DNA of 19,949 nucleotides from CAYGZA01 sp964354135 (GCA_964354135.1 CAYGZA010000086.1:1-19949); one strand, 5' to 3'. Positions 1 through 7,845 are shown, counted from the stretch's first letter. Numbers and translations: made by a program. The notes: generated by a model from the letters alone, not told the origin.

Positions 1-1
1 T

Positions 2-553
2 GACTACGACCGCGAGAAGCTCGAGGAGCGCTTGGCCAAGCTGGCCGGCGGCGTGGCCAAGATCAACGTCGGGGCCGCGACCGAGACGGAAATGAAGGAG
101 CGCAAGGCCCGCGTCGAGGACGCCCTGCACGCCACCCGCGCGGCCGTTGAGGAAGGAATCCTCGCCGGCGGCGGCGTGGCCCTCATACGGGCCGCCAAGA
201 CGGTAAAGCCGGACGGGCTGGGCGACGACGAGCTGGTGGGCTACAACATCGTCCTCCGCGCCTGCCGCGCCCCCTGCACCCAGATCGCGGCCAACGCCGG
301 CCAGGACGGCGGGATCGTCTGCGAGCGGGTCACCGAGGGCAAGGAAAATGTGGGCTTCAACGCCGCCACGCTCGTCTACGAAGACTTGGTCAAGGCGGGC
401 GTGATCGACCCCACGAAGGTCACCCGGACGGCCCTTCAGAACGCCGCCAGCGTGGCCATCCTGCTCTTGACCAGCGACGCCATGGTCGCCGAAAAGCCGA
501 AGGAAGAGAAGTCTGCCCCCGGCGGCCACGGCGGCGAGCACGACATGTATTGA
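2..553 (+). CDS. groEL: Chaperonin GroEL (Hsp60), C-terminal part, truncated by the window edge
   Basis: This is the C-terminal third of the 60-kDa chaperonin that, with GroES, folds proteins in an ATP-driven double-ring cavity in the cytoplasm. The open frame begins at base 2, so the gene starts outside the window; 183 codons remain. The sequence opens with DYDREKLEERLAKLAGGVA, the well-known GroEL segment leaving the apical domain, followed by KARVEDALHATRAAVEEGI, AGGGVALIRA and KVTRTALQNAASVA of the intermediate and equatorial domains. The usual Gly-Gly-Met tail is replaced by a short tail ending GGHGGEHDMY. The ATP-site segment AGGGVAL is intact, so this end looks functional. No groES is visible in the window. 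A strong terminator follows about 50 bp after the stop. The identity is very secure; which of several possible groEL paralogues this is cannot be told. Confidence 0.97.
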   Translation, partial: DYDREKLEERLAKLAGGVAKINVGAATETEMKERKARVEDALHATRAAVEEGILAGGGVALIRAAKTVKPDGLGDDELVGYNIVLRACRAPCTQIAANAGQDGGIVCERVTEGKENVGFNAATLVYEDLVKAGVIDPTKVTRTALQNAASVAILLLTSDAMVAEKPKEEKSAPGGHGGEHDMY

Positions 554-578
554 GCCAGGGGCCATGGGTTAGGGACCA
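551..578 (+). repeat. Heptameric GC-rich repeat overlapping the groEL stop codon
   Basis: Four consecutive 7-base units fit the consensus KGRGYYA with some mismatches; the middle ones are GGGGCCA and TGGGTTA, and the first overlaps the TGA stop of groEL. The same kind of unit recurs after the next gene at 2130-2157. Function unknown; described from the sequence alone. Confidence 0.5.
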
Positions 579-600
579 GAGCGACGATTCCCTTGACAGC

Positions 601-647
601 CCGCCGGTTCCGCAATCTATTGTGCGGAGCCGGCGGTTTTTTGTTTT
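601..647 (+). terminator. Intrinsic (rho-independent) terminator of groEL
   Basis: A 14-bp stem (601-614 with 623-636, one G-T wobble, otherwise perfect) closes an 8-nt loop and is followed directly by six T residues, a G and four more T residues. This is a textbook terminator and the strongest one in the window. It isolates groEL from the gene at 755. Confidence 0.93.
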
Positions 648-684
648 CTCAGCGGCGCCGGCTGAAGCATGAGCATTCGGCCCG

Positions 685-713
685 TGGTGGCGGCCTCGTC
701 CCAGAGGTATACT
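685..713 (+). promoter_or_regulatory. Weak candidate promoter for the FG-GAP gene
   Basis: A TATACT hexamer at 708-713 (5 of 6 to the sigma70 -10 consensus) lies 41 bp before the ATG at 755. No convincing -35 box is present at the expected distance (TGGTGG at 685-690). The assignment rests on the -10 box and on the terminator just upstream, which makes a new promoter necessary. Confidence 0.3.
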
Positions 714-754
714 GCGAGCGATTCCTCGTTCGCCATGAGAAAAGGGTCGCATGA

Positions 755-2122
755 ATGAGTTTGCACGTCGTGCGCGGCTTGGCGGTTGTCTCTGTTCTTT
801 CGATCGTTGCCATTGGGAAGGCATCGCCTGCGGATCGCCCGCCGGTTCGGCTCCTAAGCCGGATCGACATGAAGGATTTCGGGGCCGAAACCGTGCGGAT
901 CGGCGACCTCAACGACGACGGCGGGCCCGATCTGCTGTTCGTGCAGAGCCATTTCGGCTCGCGCGAAATCACCTGCCTGACGGCTGCGACGATCTTCGGC
1001 GAAGTCCTTTGGCAGAGCGGGAAGCCCTCGCCCGACAATGGGCGGATCTACAGCGACCTGCCGGTGCAGGTCTACGACTGGGACGGCGACGGGCGGAACG
1101 AGGTGCTCTACGTCCGCCAAGCCAAGTACGCCGAGCCGCCCTACGACGGCCGGAGCGTCCGGGAGCGGGCCTCGCGGTACGAAGGCAACGCCGCGATGGT
1201 GATCCTCGACGCGGCGACGGGCCGCGAAAAAGGCTCGCTGCCGCTGCCCGCCCCCGCCGACGACTCGTTCCTCTTCGCCGATCTCACCGGGCGCGGCCGG
1301 CCGGAAGACCTCGTGGTCAAGGATCGTTACTGGAACGTCTGGGGTGTGGCCCACGACGGCAAGGTGCTCTGGCACTGGGCCGGCTCGCCGGGGCATTTCC
1401 CCTCGGTCGCCGACGTGGACGGCGACGGCCGCGACGAGGTCTTCGTCGGCTTTGCCCTCATCGACCACGACGGCAAGGTGCTCTTCTCGAAGGACCCCAA
1501 AGGGGCCCATCAGGATGCCTGCTACATCGTCCGCCCCGGCGACGGCAAGTGGCGGCTCTTGTTCGGCAACGCGGGCATCCATTGCCTGGCCGTCGATGGG
1601 ACCGAACTGTGGCATCATCCGCTGGGCGAGGCGCAGCACGTCGTAGCCGGGCGGTTCCGCAAGGATTCGGAACTCCAGCTCGTGGTGGTCGATCGCACGC
1701 CCGTCGCCACGCACCGCCGCGACGAGAACGCCTGGGCGATCCTCTATCTCTACGACCTCAACGGCAAGGAACTCTGGCGGCGGCAACAGGAGAAGGGGGC
1801 TTGGGCCATTGCCCCGCTGGCGGCCAACTGGTTCGGTCCGGGCCATTCCGAGGCAATCCTCGTGTACGGTCAAGGGCCCGGGCGGCCTGCCGCCTTGTAC
1901 GACGGCAAGGGAGAGGTCTTTGCCAAGCTGCCGATGGAGTACACGCCCAACCGGACTGCCGAAGACCGGCGGGCCGACTACTACGCCCTGGTGGGCGACG
2001 TCTGGGGCGACCAGCGGGACGAGGTGATCCTTTTCGGCTCGCGAGGGGCGTGCATCTACACGAACCCTCGGCCGGCGGCCATTCCCAGCCAGTACAACGA
2101 GACGCTCTATCCGGGGATGTGA
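755..2122 (+). CDS. Secreted FG-GAP/VCBS-type beta-propeller protein
   Basis: A 455-residue exported protein with an N-terminal signal peptide (hydrophobic stretch at about residues 7-22, then KASPADRPP). It has repeated Asp-rich calcium-loop motifs of FG-GAP/VCBS propeller blades: DLNDDGGPD at 51-59, DWDGDGRNE at 108-116, DVDGDGRDE at 220-228, and a degenerate DVWGDQRDE near the C-terminus. Between them run blade-like strands (DGKVLWHW, NGKELWRR). Such folds occur in integrin-like binding proteins and in rhamnogalacturonan lyase (PL11) relatives, so carbohydrate or surface binding is possible, but no catalytic signature is seen. The ATG at 755 gives the signal peptide; the overlapping frame from 751 translates to Arg/Gly/Pro-rich sequence and is a shadow. 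It appears monocistronic: terminator upstream, 209 bp to the next gene. The exact substrate is unknown. Confidence 0.85.
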   Translation: MSLHVVRGLAVVSVLSIVAIGKASPADRPPVRLLSRIDMKDFGAETVRIGDLNDDGGPDLLFVQSHFGSREITCLTAATIFGEVLWQSGKPSPDNGRIYSDLPVQVYDWDGDGRNEVLYVRQAKYAEPPYDGRSVRERASRYEGNAAMVILDAATGREKGSLPLPAPADDSFLFADLTGRGRPEDLVVKDRYWNVWGVAHDGKVLWHWAGSPGHFPSVADVDGDGRDEVFVGFALIDHDGKVLFSKDPKGAHQDACYIVRPGDGKWRLLFGNAGIHCLAVDGTELWHHPLGEAQHVVAGRFRKDSELQLVVVDRTPVATHRRDENAWAILYLYDLNGKELWRRQQEKGAWAIAPLAANWFGPGHSEAILVYGQGPGRPAALYDGKGEVFAKLPMEYTPNRTAEDRRADYYALVGDVWGDQRDEVILFGSRGACIYTNPRPAAIPSQYNETLYPGM

Positions 2123-2157
2123 GGAAGCAGGGGCTAGGGGTCACGGGCCCGGGGCCC
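2123..2157 (+). repeat. Heptameric GC-rich repeat directly after the stop codon
   Basis: Five 7-base units follow the TGA of the FG-GAP gene without a gap; the clearest are GGGGCTA (2130-2136) and GGGGTCA (2137-2143), followed by two GGGCCC-type units. They resemble the units after groEL at 551-578. The last two units can pair with each other (GGGCCC/GGGCCC), but no T-tract follows, so this is not a normal terminator. Confidence 0.5.
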
Positions 2158-2167
2158 GGGAAGACCA

Positions 2168-2179
2168 GCGCACGTGCGC
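2168..2179. other. 12-bp perfect palindrome GCGCACGTGCGC
   Basis: Perfect twofold symmetry, about 150 bp upstream of the restriction-modification gene and about 75 bp upstream of its candidate -35 box. It could be a repressor site or a chance product of GC-rich sequence. No partner protein is identifiable in the window. Confidence 0.3.
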
Positions 2180-2253
2180 GGCAGACCGCCGCGATGGGGC
2201 TCGGCCTCCCGCCCCTCGTCTCCCGCCCGCTTCGGTTGCGGCCTGGTCCTCAA

Positions 2254-2281
2254 TTGACGCAGGATTCCAATCCAGTAAGCT
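2254..2281 (+). promoter_or_regulatory. Candidate promoter of the restriction-modification gene
   Basis: TTGACG (2254-2259, 5 of 6 to the -35 consensus), a 16-bp spacer and TAAGCT (2276-2281, 3 of 6 to the -10 consensus). The segment is locally more AT-rich than its surroundings and lies about 50 bp before the ATG. The strong -35 and weak -10 make this only a plausible call. Confidence 0.35.
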
Positions 2282-2331
2282 AAACGGGGGACGCGCCGTC
2301 GCATCCCGCTGGCCCGTCGGAGGGAGCACTC

Positions 2332-5300
2332 ATGGCCGACACGTTTGAGCAAGGCAAGGATGAAATCGCCAAGCTTGTCGAGTACTTCCGCACCAACCAT
2401 GCGGCGTTTTTTGAACCCGGGTTTAAGGAAGCCCATGCCCGGCAGGTCTTGATTGACCCGCTGTTGATCGCCTTGGGTTGGGACGTGCGGAGCGAGAAGC
2501 CTCTCGCCCCCCAGTACCGCGAAGTCATCCCGGAGGAATCTTTGGACGTGGAGGGGCACCAGAAGACCCCGGACTACGCCTTCCGGGTCGGCCAGACGAC
2601 GAAGTTCTACGTCGAGGCGAAGAGGCTTGGCGCGAATCTCAAGGAGGACCCCGCCCCCGCCTACCAACTCCGATCCTACTCCTGGAACAAGAAGCTCCCC
2701 TTGTCCTTGCTTACCGACTTCGAGGAGCTAGCCGTCTACGATTGCCGCATCCGCCCCAATGCCAAGGACAAGGCGAGCGTCGCGCGCATCCGCTACCACA
2801 CCTGGGAGGAGTACGTCAACCGCTGGCGCGAGATTTGGGACGTCTTTTCCCGGGAAGCGGTCTGGGCAGGCACGTTCGACCAGTTTGCCCAGACAAGCCG
2901 CGACAGGCGCGGCACCTCGGAGGTGGACGCGGAGTTTCTCAGAGAGATTGAGGGCTGGCGCGAGCGGCTCGCGCGTAACCTGGCCTTGCGAAACCGGCGT
3001 CTGTCGCCCGACGACCTCAACAAGGCCGTCCAACTGACCATCGACCGCATCGTGTTTCTCCGCATGGCCGAAGATCGGGGCGTGGAACCCTTCGAGCAGC
3101 TCCTGAGGTTATCCGAGGGCGCGGACATCTACCGCCGCTTCGTCGGGAACCTCTGCCGCAAGGCCGACGCCAAGTACAACTCGGGCCTCTTTCACTTCGA
3201 CAAGGAGCCGGGCATCCCCAGCGAGCCGGACACGCTCACTCCCGCACTCAAGGTCGATGACAAGATACTCAAACCGATCTTCGAGCACCTTTATTATCCG
3301 CACTCGCCCTACAACTTCCGCATCCTGCCCGTGGAAATCCTGGGCAGCATCTACGAGCGCTTCCTGGGCAAGGTGATCAAGCTCACCCAGGCCCACCACG
3401 CCAAGGTGGAGCCGAAGCCCGAGGTCCGCAAGGCCGGCGGTGTCTATTACACCCCGGCCTATATCGTGGACTACATCGTCCGGCAGACCGTGGGCCCGCT
3501 CCTCGACGGGAAGAGCCCGGCCCAGCTTGCGGGCATCAGAAACGGCCGCCCTTTCCGCGTCCTCGACATGGCCTGCGGGTCCGGCTCTTTCCTGCTTGGC
3601 GCGTACCAATGCATCCTGGATCATTGCCTGCGATGGTACACGGAGAACGACCCCCAGAAGCACAAGCCTGCCGTTTGGCAGTGGAACGGCCCCGGCCAGT
3701 CCCGGTGGCGACTCACCGTCGGCGAGCGCAAACGGATTCTGGCCACCCATGTTTTCGGGATGGACATCGACCCGCAGGCCGTGGAAGTCTCGAAGCTGAG
3801 TTTGCTACTCAAGGTCCTGGAAGGAGAAAACGACGAATCCCTCGGGCGCCAGGCGCAAATGCGGCTCTTCGATGACCGCGCCCTGCCGAACCTCGACGAA
3901 AACGTCAAGTGCGGCAACTCGCTCATCGGGCCCGATTACTTCACCGGCCGCTTGATCCCCGACTGGGACGAAATGAGGCGGGTCAATGCCTTCGACTGGA
4001 ACCAGGGCTTTCCCGAGGCCATGCGGGCCGGGGGGTTCGACTGCATCCTCGGCAACCCGCCGTACTTGCGCATCCAGACGATGAAACAGTGGGCCCCGCT
4101 GGAGGTGGAGATCTACAAGGAGCTGTTCCAATCGGCCCGCTCGGGCAACTACGACATCTACGTGGTGTTTTTGGAAAAGGGGCTGGGTCTGTTGAGCGAG
4201 CGCGGCCGGCTGGGGTTTATCCTTCCTCACAAGTTCTTCAATTCGCAGTACGGCGAGGCCTTGCGATCGATCGTGGCCCAAGGCCGGCACCTGGCCCACG
4301 TGGTCCATTTTGGCGACCAGCAGGTCTTCGAGGGGGCGACCACCTACACGTGCCTACTGTTCCTGGACAAGGCGGGGGCCGAGCGATGCCGGTTCGTCAA
4401 GGTCGATGACCTGGCCGCCTGGCGCGACACGGGCCGCGGCTCAGAAGGGAAGATCCCCGCCAAGCAGGTCACGGCCGCGCCGTGGAACTTCGCCGTCGGC
4501 CCCGGCGCCGCCCTGTTCAGAAAACTGAGCCGCATGCCGGTCAAGCTGGGCGACCTTGCGGAGAAAATCGCACAGGGCATACGCACCAGCGCTAACGAAG
4601 TGTATGTCCTGGATGTCATCAGAGAAAGCCGCAATTCGATCACCGCATACTCGAAGCAACTGGACCGACGCGTGAGCATCGAGCGTGGCGCCGTCACGAC
4701 GTTTGTCCTGGGACGGGAAATCAAACGCTTTCGGATCTGCTCCTCCGGAAAGGTCGTGATCATTCCCTATGACCTTCGTGGGGACCGAGCCACCCTGATA
4801 GCCGAGCCGGAGTATCATCGCCGTTTTCCGCGCGCACACAAGTATCTCAGGGTTAACCGCGACTTCCTGGCCAACCGGGAGCGGGGCCGAATGCGCGGGC
4901 CGAACTGGCACGGCTTCGTTTACCCCAAGAATCTTGAGGTCATGTATTCGGCGAAGATTCTGGTGCCCGACATTGCCGATCGCGCGTCCTTCACACTCGA
5001 CGAAAAAGGTGAGTACGCCTTCACAAGCGGATACGGCATTACGTTGAAGAGCGCCGTGCAGGAGTCGCCCAGGTACGTCCTCGGTTTGCTGAACAGCCCC
5101 GTGCTCGACTTCTACCTGAAGCGAGTCAGCACGCCTATGCGGGGCGGGTTCTTCCGGTACTTCACCCAGTTTATCGAGCAGCTTCCTGTCCGAGCGATCA
5201 ACTTCTCCGACGCCCCGGACGTCAAGAAGCACGACCGGATGGTCACGCTGGTGGACCAGATGTTGGCCTTGCACAAATCGCTGGCGGCGGCGGAGTCGCA

Positions 5301-5433
5301 GCGGGAAGGGACCGTGCTTGGGCGGCAGATTGAGGCCACCGACGGCGAAATCGACCGCCTGGTCTACGACCTCTACAGCCTTTCCGAGGAGGAGATCGCC
5401 ATCGTCGAGGCGTCCCGCGCCGCCCCGCCATGA
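2332..5433 (+). CDS. Single-chain type IIG (Eco57I-like) restriction-modification enzyme
   Basis: A 1033-residue protein carrying nuclease, N6-adenine methyltransferase and specificity parts in one chain. The N-terminus resembles the HsdR_N nuclease fold: PDYAF with Asp81, then EAK at 95-97, a PD-(D/E)XK active site. A helical linker leads to GGVYYTP (369-375). AdoMet motif I is VLDMACGSGSF (410-420), with FGMDIDPQAVEVSKLSLLLK after it; catalytic motif IV is NPPY (575-578). The C-terminal part (about 720-985) looks like a TaqI/Eco57I-type target-recognition domain, and the end LYSLSEEEIAIVEAS is typical of the family. The start is the ATG at 2332, with GGAGGG about 7-10 nt upstream. No separate methylase, specificity subunit or other defence gene flanks it, so it probably acts alone in the cytoplasm against unmodified DNA. 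All catalytic motifs are intact. Recognition site unknown. Confidence 0.9.
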   Translation: MADTFEQGKDEIAKLVEYFRTNHAAFFEPGFKEAHARQVLIDPLLIALGWDVRSEKPLAPQYREVIPEESLDVEGHQKTPDYAFRVGQTTKFYVEAKRLGANLKEDPAPAYQLRSYSWNKKLPLSLLTDFEELAVYDCRIRPNAKDKASVARIRYHTWEEYVNRWREIWDVFSREAVWAGTFDQFAQTSRDRRGTSEVDAEFLREIEGWRERLARNLALRNRRLSPDDLNKAVQLTIDRIVFLRMAEDRGVEPFEQLLRLSEGADIYRRFVGNLCRKADAKYNSGLFHFDKEPGIPSEPDTLTPALKVDDKILKPIFEHLYYPHSPYNFRILPVEILGSIYERFLGKVIKLTQAHHAKVEPKPEVRKAGGVYYTPAYIVDYIVRQTVGPLLDGKSPAQLAGIRNGRPFRVLDMACGSGSFLLGAYQCILDHCLRWYTENDPQKHKPAVWQWNGPGQSRWRLTVGERKRILATHVFGMDIDPQAVEVSKLSLLLKVLEGENDESLGRQAQMRLFDDRALPNLDENVKCGNSLIGPDYFTGRLIPDWDEMRRVNAFDWNQGFPEAMRAGGFDCILGNPPYLRIQTMKQWAPLEVEIYKELFQSARSGNYDIYVVFLEKGLGLLSERGRLGFILPHKFFNSQYGEALRSIVAQGRHLAHVVHFGDQQVFEGATTYTCLLFLDKAGAERCRFVKVDDLAAWRDTGRGSEGKIPAKQVTAAPWNFAVGPGAALFRKLSRMPVKLGDLAEKIAQGIRTSANEVYVLDVIRESRNSITAYSKQLDRRVSIERGAVTTFVLGREIKRFRICSSGKVVIIPYDLRGDRATLIAEPEYHRRFPRAHKYLRVNRDFLANRERGRMRGPNWHGFVYPKNLEVMYSAKILVPDIADRASFTLDEKGEYAFTSGYGITLKSAVQESPRYVLGLLNSPVLDFYLKRVSTPMRGGFFRYFTQFIEQLPVRAINFSDAPDVKKHDRMVTLVDQMLALHKSLAAAESQREGTVLGRQIEATDGEIDRLVYDLYSLSEEEIAIVEASRAAPP

Positions 5434-5458
5434 ACGCGGCCTCTCGGTCGGCTATAAT
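5430..5458 (+). promoter_or_regulatory. Candidate promoter of the hemX-hemA operon
   Basis: A perfect TATAAT (-10) at 5453-5458 with a 17-bp spacer from ATGAAC (5430-5435), which keeps only the TGA core of the -35 consensus and overlaps the stop codon of the preceding gene. The expected transcript start near 5465 leaves a leader of about 100 nt to the ATG at 5564. Confidence 0.6.
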
Positions 5459-5563
5459 TGTTGATTAGGCCCCCTCTCCCGTCGGGAGCCGGCGGGGCTA
5501 TGACTTGTTGTGGCGTTCCGAGGGGGCTTGTTGACGCGTTTCAAGGGATTGTCGAGGCCGCCC

Positions 5564-6472
5564 ATGTTGTCCAGGGTAAGCGTCATCTGTTTTGCCGCCA
5601 GTTACGGAGTCACGTTGGCTCTGGAGGTCACCCGGCTCTTCTTTCGCAGCGGGATCCGCGGGGCCCTGATGATGGGGTTTGCCGCCGCCGGGCTCTTCGC
5701 GCACAGCGTGTTCCTCGCGTACCGCTGGCTTGCCTTCTACGAGAGCGCGCCCGCCGGCGGTTCGCCGCTATCGAGCGAGAAGGACTGGTATCTGCTGGCC
5801 GCCTGGGTGCTGATCGTCTTCTACCTGTTCGTGACCGCCTACCACCCCAAGACCCTGTTTGGGCTCTTCATTCTCCCGCTGGTCTTGGGCCTGATCGCGG
5901 TGGGGACGCTCGTGGCCGACCCGGAGCCGTTCCCCCGCGAGGCGGGCTCGAAGGTTTGGGCGATTCTTCACGGCGGCTCGCTTCTGGTGGGCATGGTGGC
6001 GGTGCTCGTCGGGTTTGTCTCCGGCCTGGTGTACCTCCATCAGGCCCGGCGGCTGAAGAACAAGGTGCCCCCCGGAAAGCGCCTGCGGCTGCCGAGCCTG
6101 GAATGGCTTCAGAAGACCAACAGCCGCACGCTCACGCTGGCCCTCTTGATGATCGGCTTGGGCATCCTCTCGGGAATCGTCCTCAATGCGATCGACCGCG
6201 GGAGCGACGCCGGTCTCCTGCCCTGGAACGATCCGGTCGTGCTGAGCACCGCGATGATGTTCGCGTGGCTCCTGGTGTTTACGGTCGCCGGCATGGTGTA
6301 CCGGCCCGCCCGGGAAGGGCGGCGCGTGGCCTATCATACGCTGGTGAGCTTCGTCTTCCTGGTGATTGCGCTGTCGCTGGTCCTTTCGAGGGTCACGCAG
6401 CACGGCGGCTTGCGAGTGCCGAAGACCGGCGGGCCTGCCGCCCCGGCCTCTCGCCGCGGAGGCCCGCAATGA
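5564..6472 (+). CDS. HemX/CcsA-like cytochrome c assembly family membrane protein
   Basis: A 302-residue integral membrane protein with about eight predicted transmembrane helices, starting MLSRVSVICFAASYGV. It resembles HemX and the CcsA/Ycf5 branch of the cytochrome c assembly family: WAILHGGSLLVG in the fifth helix, LHQARRLKNK after it, LPSLEWLQKTNSRTL, then LLMIGLGILSG. Members next to hemA are usually HemX-type and are thought to influence HemA level or heme handling; true CcsA proteins carry a WWD motif on a longer protein, which I do not see. An in-frame GTG at 5510 would add 18 residues (MAFRGGLLTRFKGLSRPP); I prefer the ATG at 5564 because the first membrane helix begins there, although its ribosome site is weak. 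The stop overlaps the hemA start (ATGA), indicating translational coupling. Confidence 0.82.
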   Translation: MLSRVSVICFAASYGVTLALEVTRLFFRSGIRGALMMGFAAAGLFAHSVFLAYRWLAFYESAPAGGSPLSSEKDWYLLAAWVLIVFYLFVTAYHPKTLFGLFILPLVLGLIAVGTLVADPEPFPREAGSKVWAILHGGSLLVGMVAVLVGFVSGLVYLHQARRLKNKVPPGKRLRLPSLEWLQKTNSRTLTLALLMIGLGILSGIVLNAIDRGSDAGLLPWNDPVVLSTAMMFAWLLVFTVAGMVYRPAREGRRVAYHTLVSFVFLVIALSLVLSRVTQHGGLRVPKTGGPAAPASRRGGPQ

Positions 6473-7740
6473 ACGTGCAGGTGGTGGGCTGCAGTCACCA
6501 CAACACGCCGATTGCGATCCGCGAGCGGCTCGCGTTCAGCCCCGAGCAGGCCCGCGAGGCGCTCCGCAAGTTCCGCCGGGAGTTTCCCGAGATGGAGGTC
6601 GTGCTGCTCTCGACCTGCAACCGCGTGGAGCTGTACACGGCCGGCGAAAATGTCTCCTCTCCCGCGGCATCCTGCACGGCGGACTTCCTCGCGCAGTTCC
6701 ACGGCCTTCCGCCGGAAGGGCTCTCCGAGCACCTCCGGCAGCGGACCGGCAAGGAGGCCGTCGGGCACCTCTTCACGGTCGCCGCCAGCCTCGACAGCAT
6801 GGTGGTCGGCGAGCCGCAGATCCTCTCCCAGGTGAAGCAGGCCTACCAGGCGGCCACGGAGGAGGCGACCGCGGGCCCGCTCTTGCACGCGGCCTTCCAG
6901 GCGGCGGTGAAGGCCGCCCGGCGGGTGGCCGGCGAGACGACGATCCACCGGCGTCGCGTGAGCATCCCCAGCGTGGCGGTGGCCGATTTCGCCCAGCAGA
7001 TCTTCGAACGCTTCGACGATAAGAACGTCCTGCTCATCGGCGCCGGAGAGATGGCGGAGGAGACGCTCCGCTACCTCCAGGACCAGGGTGCCCGCGACGT
7101 GACGGTGGTCAACCGCAGTCCCCAGCGGGCCGCCGAGCTGGCTCGCCGGTGGCGGGGCCGGACCCGCGGCTGGGAGGAGCTGCTCGCGGCCCTGGCCGTC
7201 GCCGACCTCGTGGTCAGCACCACCGGGGCGGAAGAGCCGATCGTCACGCTCGGGCAATTTCAGAGCATCGAAGGAGCCCGCGGGGAGCGGCCGCTGTTTA
7301 TCCTCGACCTGGCGGTGCCGCGGGATTTCGATCCGGCGATCGGCGACCGGCCCGAGGTGTATCTCTACTCGATCGACGACCTCCGCGAGGCGTGCGACGC
7401 GAACCGCCGCCAGCGCGACAAGGAGCTTCCCGCGGCGATGCGGATCATCGAGCAGGAGACCGACCGCTTCATGGCCGACCTGCACCACCGCACGAGCGGC
7501 CCGATCATCCGCCAGCTCAAGCGCGGCTGGGAGAAGCCGAAGGAGGAGGAGATGCGGCGGCTATTGAACAAGCTGCCGGAGCTGGACGAGCGGGGCCGCG
7601 CGGAGATCCGCGAGGCGTTCGACCGGCTGTTGAACAAGCTCCTCCACCCGCCGATGGAATCGCTCCGCGACGAATCCCGGCACGGCATCCCGCACGCGCT
7701 GGTGGACGCCCTGAAGCGGCTGTTTCAACTGAAAGACTGA
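6469..7740 (+). CDS. hemA: Glutamyl-tRNA reductase
   Basis: HemA reduces glutamyl-tRNA(Glu) with NADPH to glutamate-1-semialdehyde, the first committed step of C5-pathway tetrapyrrole synthesis. The 423-residue length matches the family. Visible landmarks are VGCSHHNTPIAIRERLAF (from residue 6), the catalytic-cysteine segment LLSTCNRVELY with Cys50, VVGEPQILSQVKQAY, the Rossmann NADPH site VLLIGAGEMAEE, DLAVPRDFDP and a C-terminal helical dimerisation region ending LKRLFQLKD. The ATG at 6469 overlaps the stop of the HemX-like gene by four bases, so the two are translated together. No hemL, hemB or hemC follows; the next gene is convergent. Nothing is missing from the active site. Regulation at the protein level by an N-terminal degron, known in enterics, cannot be judged here. 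Confidence 0.97.
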   Translation: MNVQVVGCSHHNTPIAIRERLAFSPEQAREALRKFRREFPEMEVVLLSTCNRVELYTAGENVSSPAASCTADFLAQFHGLPPEGLSEHLRQRTGKEAVGHLFTVAASLDSMVVGEPQILSQVKQAYQAATEEATAGPLLHAAFQAAVKAARRVAGETTIHRRRVSIPSVAVADFAQQIFERFDDKNVLLIGAGEMAEETLRYLQDQGARDVTVVNRSPQRAAELARRWRGRTRGWEELLAALAVADLVVSTTGAEEPIVTLGQFQSIEGARGERPLFILDLAVPRDFDPAIGDRPEVYLYSIDDLREACDANRRQRDKELPAAMRIIEQETDRFMADLHHRTSGPIIRQLKRGWEKPKEEEMRRLLNKLPELDERGRAEIREAFDRLLNKLLHPPMESLRDESRHGIPHALVDALKRLFQLKD

Positions 7741-7766
7741 GGCCCGGTCCGGAGTCCCCTGCCGGA

Positions 7767-7815
7767 TTTCGGCTGTCAGCCATCGGCTTTCAGCTATCAG
7801 CTATCAGCCATCGGC
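7767..7815. repeat. Left arm of inverted heptameric repeat array
   Basis: Seven consecutive 7-base units of consensus NWTCRGC (for example TTTCAGC at 7788-7794, TATCAGC at 7795-7801 and 7802-7808). They are the reverse complement of the unit in the right arm at 7894-7980, so the arms can pair in several registers around a 78-nt loop. The array lies 26 bp after the hemA stop, between convergent genes. Confidence 0.85.
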
Positions 7816-7817
7816 AA

Positions 7818-7845
7818 GTAGACGGTAAACAGTAGGCGGTAGTTG
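7818..7845. repeat. Second heptamer family inside the loop of the inverted array
   Basis: Three units fit GTARRCR (GTAGACG, GTAAACA, GTAGGCG; 7818-7838) and a decayed fourth is GTAGTTG (7839-7845). The period is the same seven bases as in the flanking arms, but the consensus is unrelated. Confidence 0.5.

Noticed and set aside
2145..2157. GGGCCC hairpin as a terminator of the FG-GAP gene
   Set aside because: The loop is too small for a stable hairpin and no T-tract follows; it is better explained as part of the heptameric repeat.
751..2283. 510-codon plus-strand frame overlapping the FG-GAP gene
   Set aside because: The translation is Arg/Gly/Pro-rich without domains; the frame from 755 has a signal peptide and calcium-loop motifs.
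2332..5433. BREX PglX-type methylase instead of type IIG enzyme
   Set aside because: No brxA, brxB, brxC or pglZ neighbours are present, and the chain has its own N-terminal PD-(D/E)XK nuclease motif.
5458..6468. N-terminal extension of HemA in the same frame back to 5458
   Set aside because: The upstream part overlaps the HemX-like membrane protein in another frame and has shadow composition; HemA homology starts exactly at the ATG at 6469.
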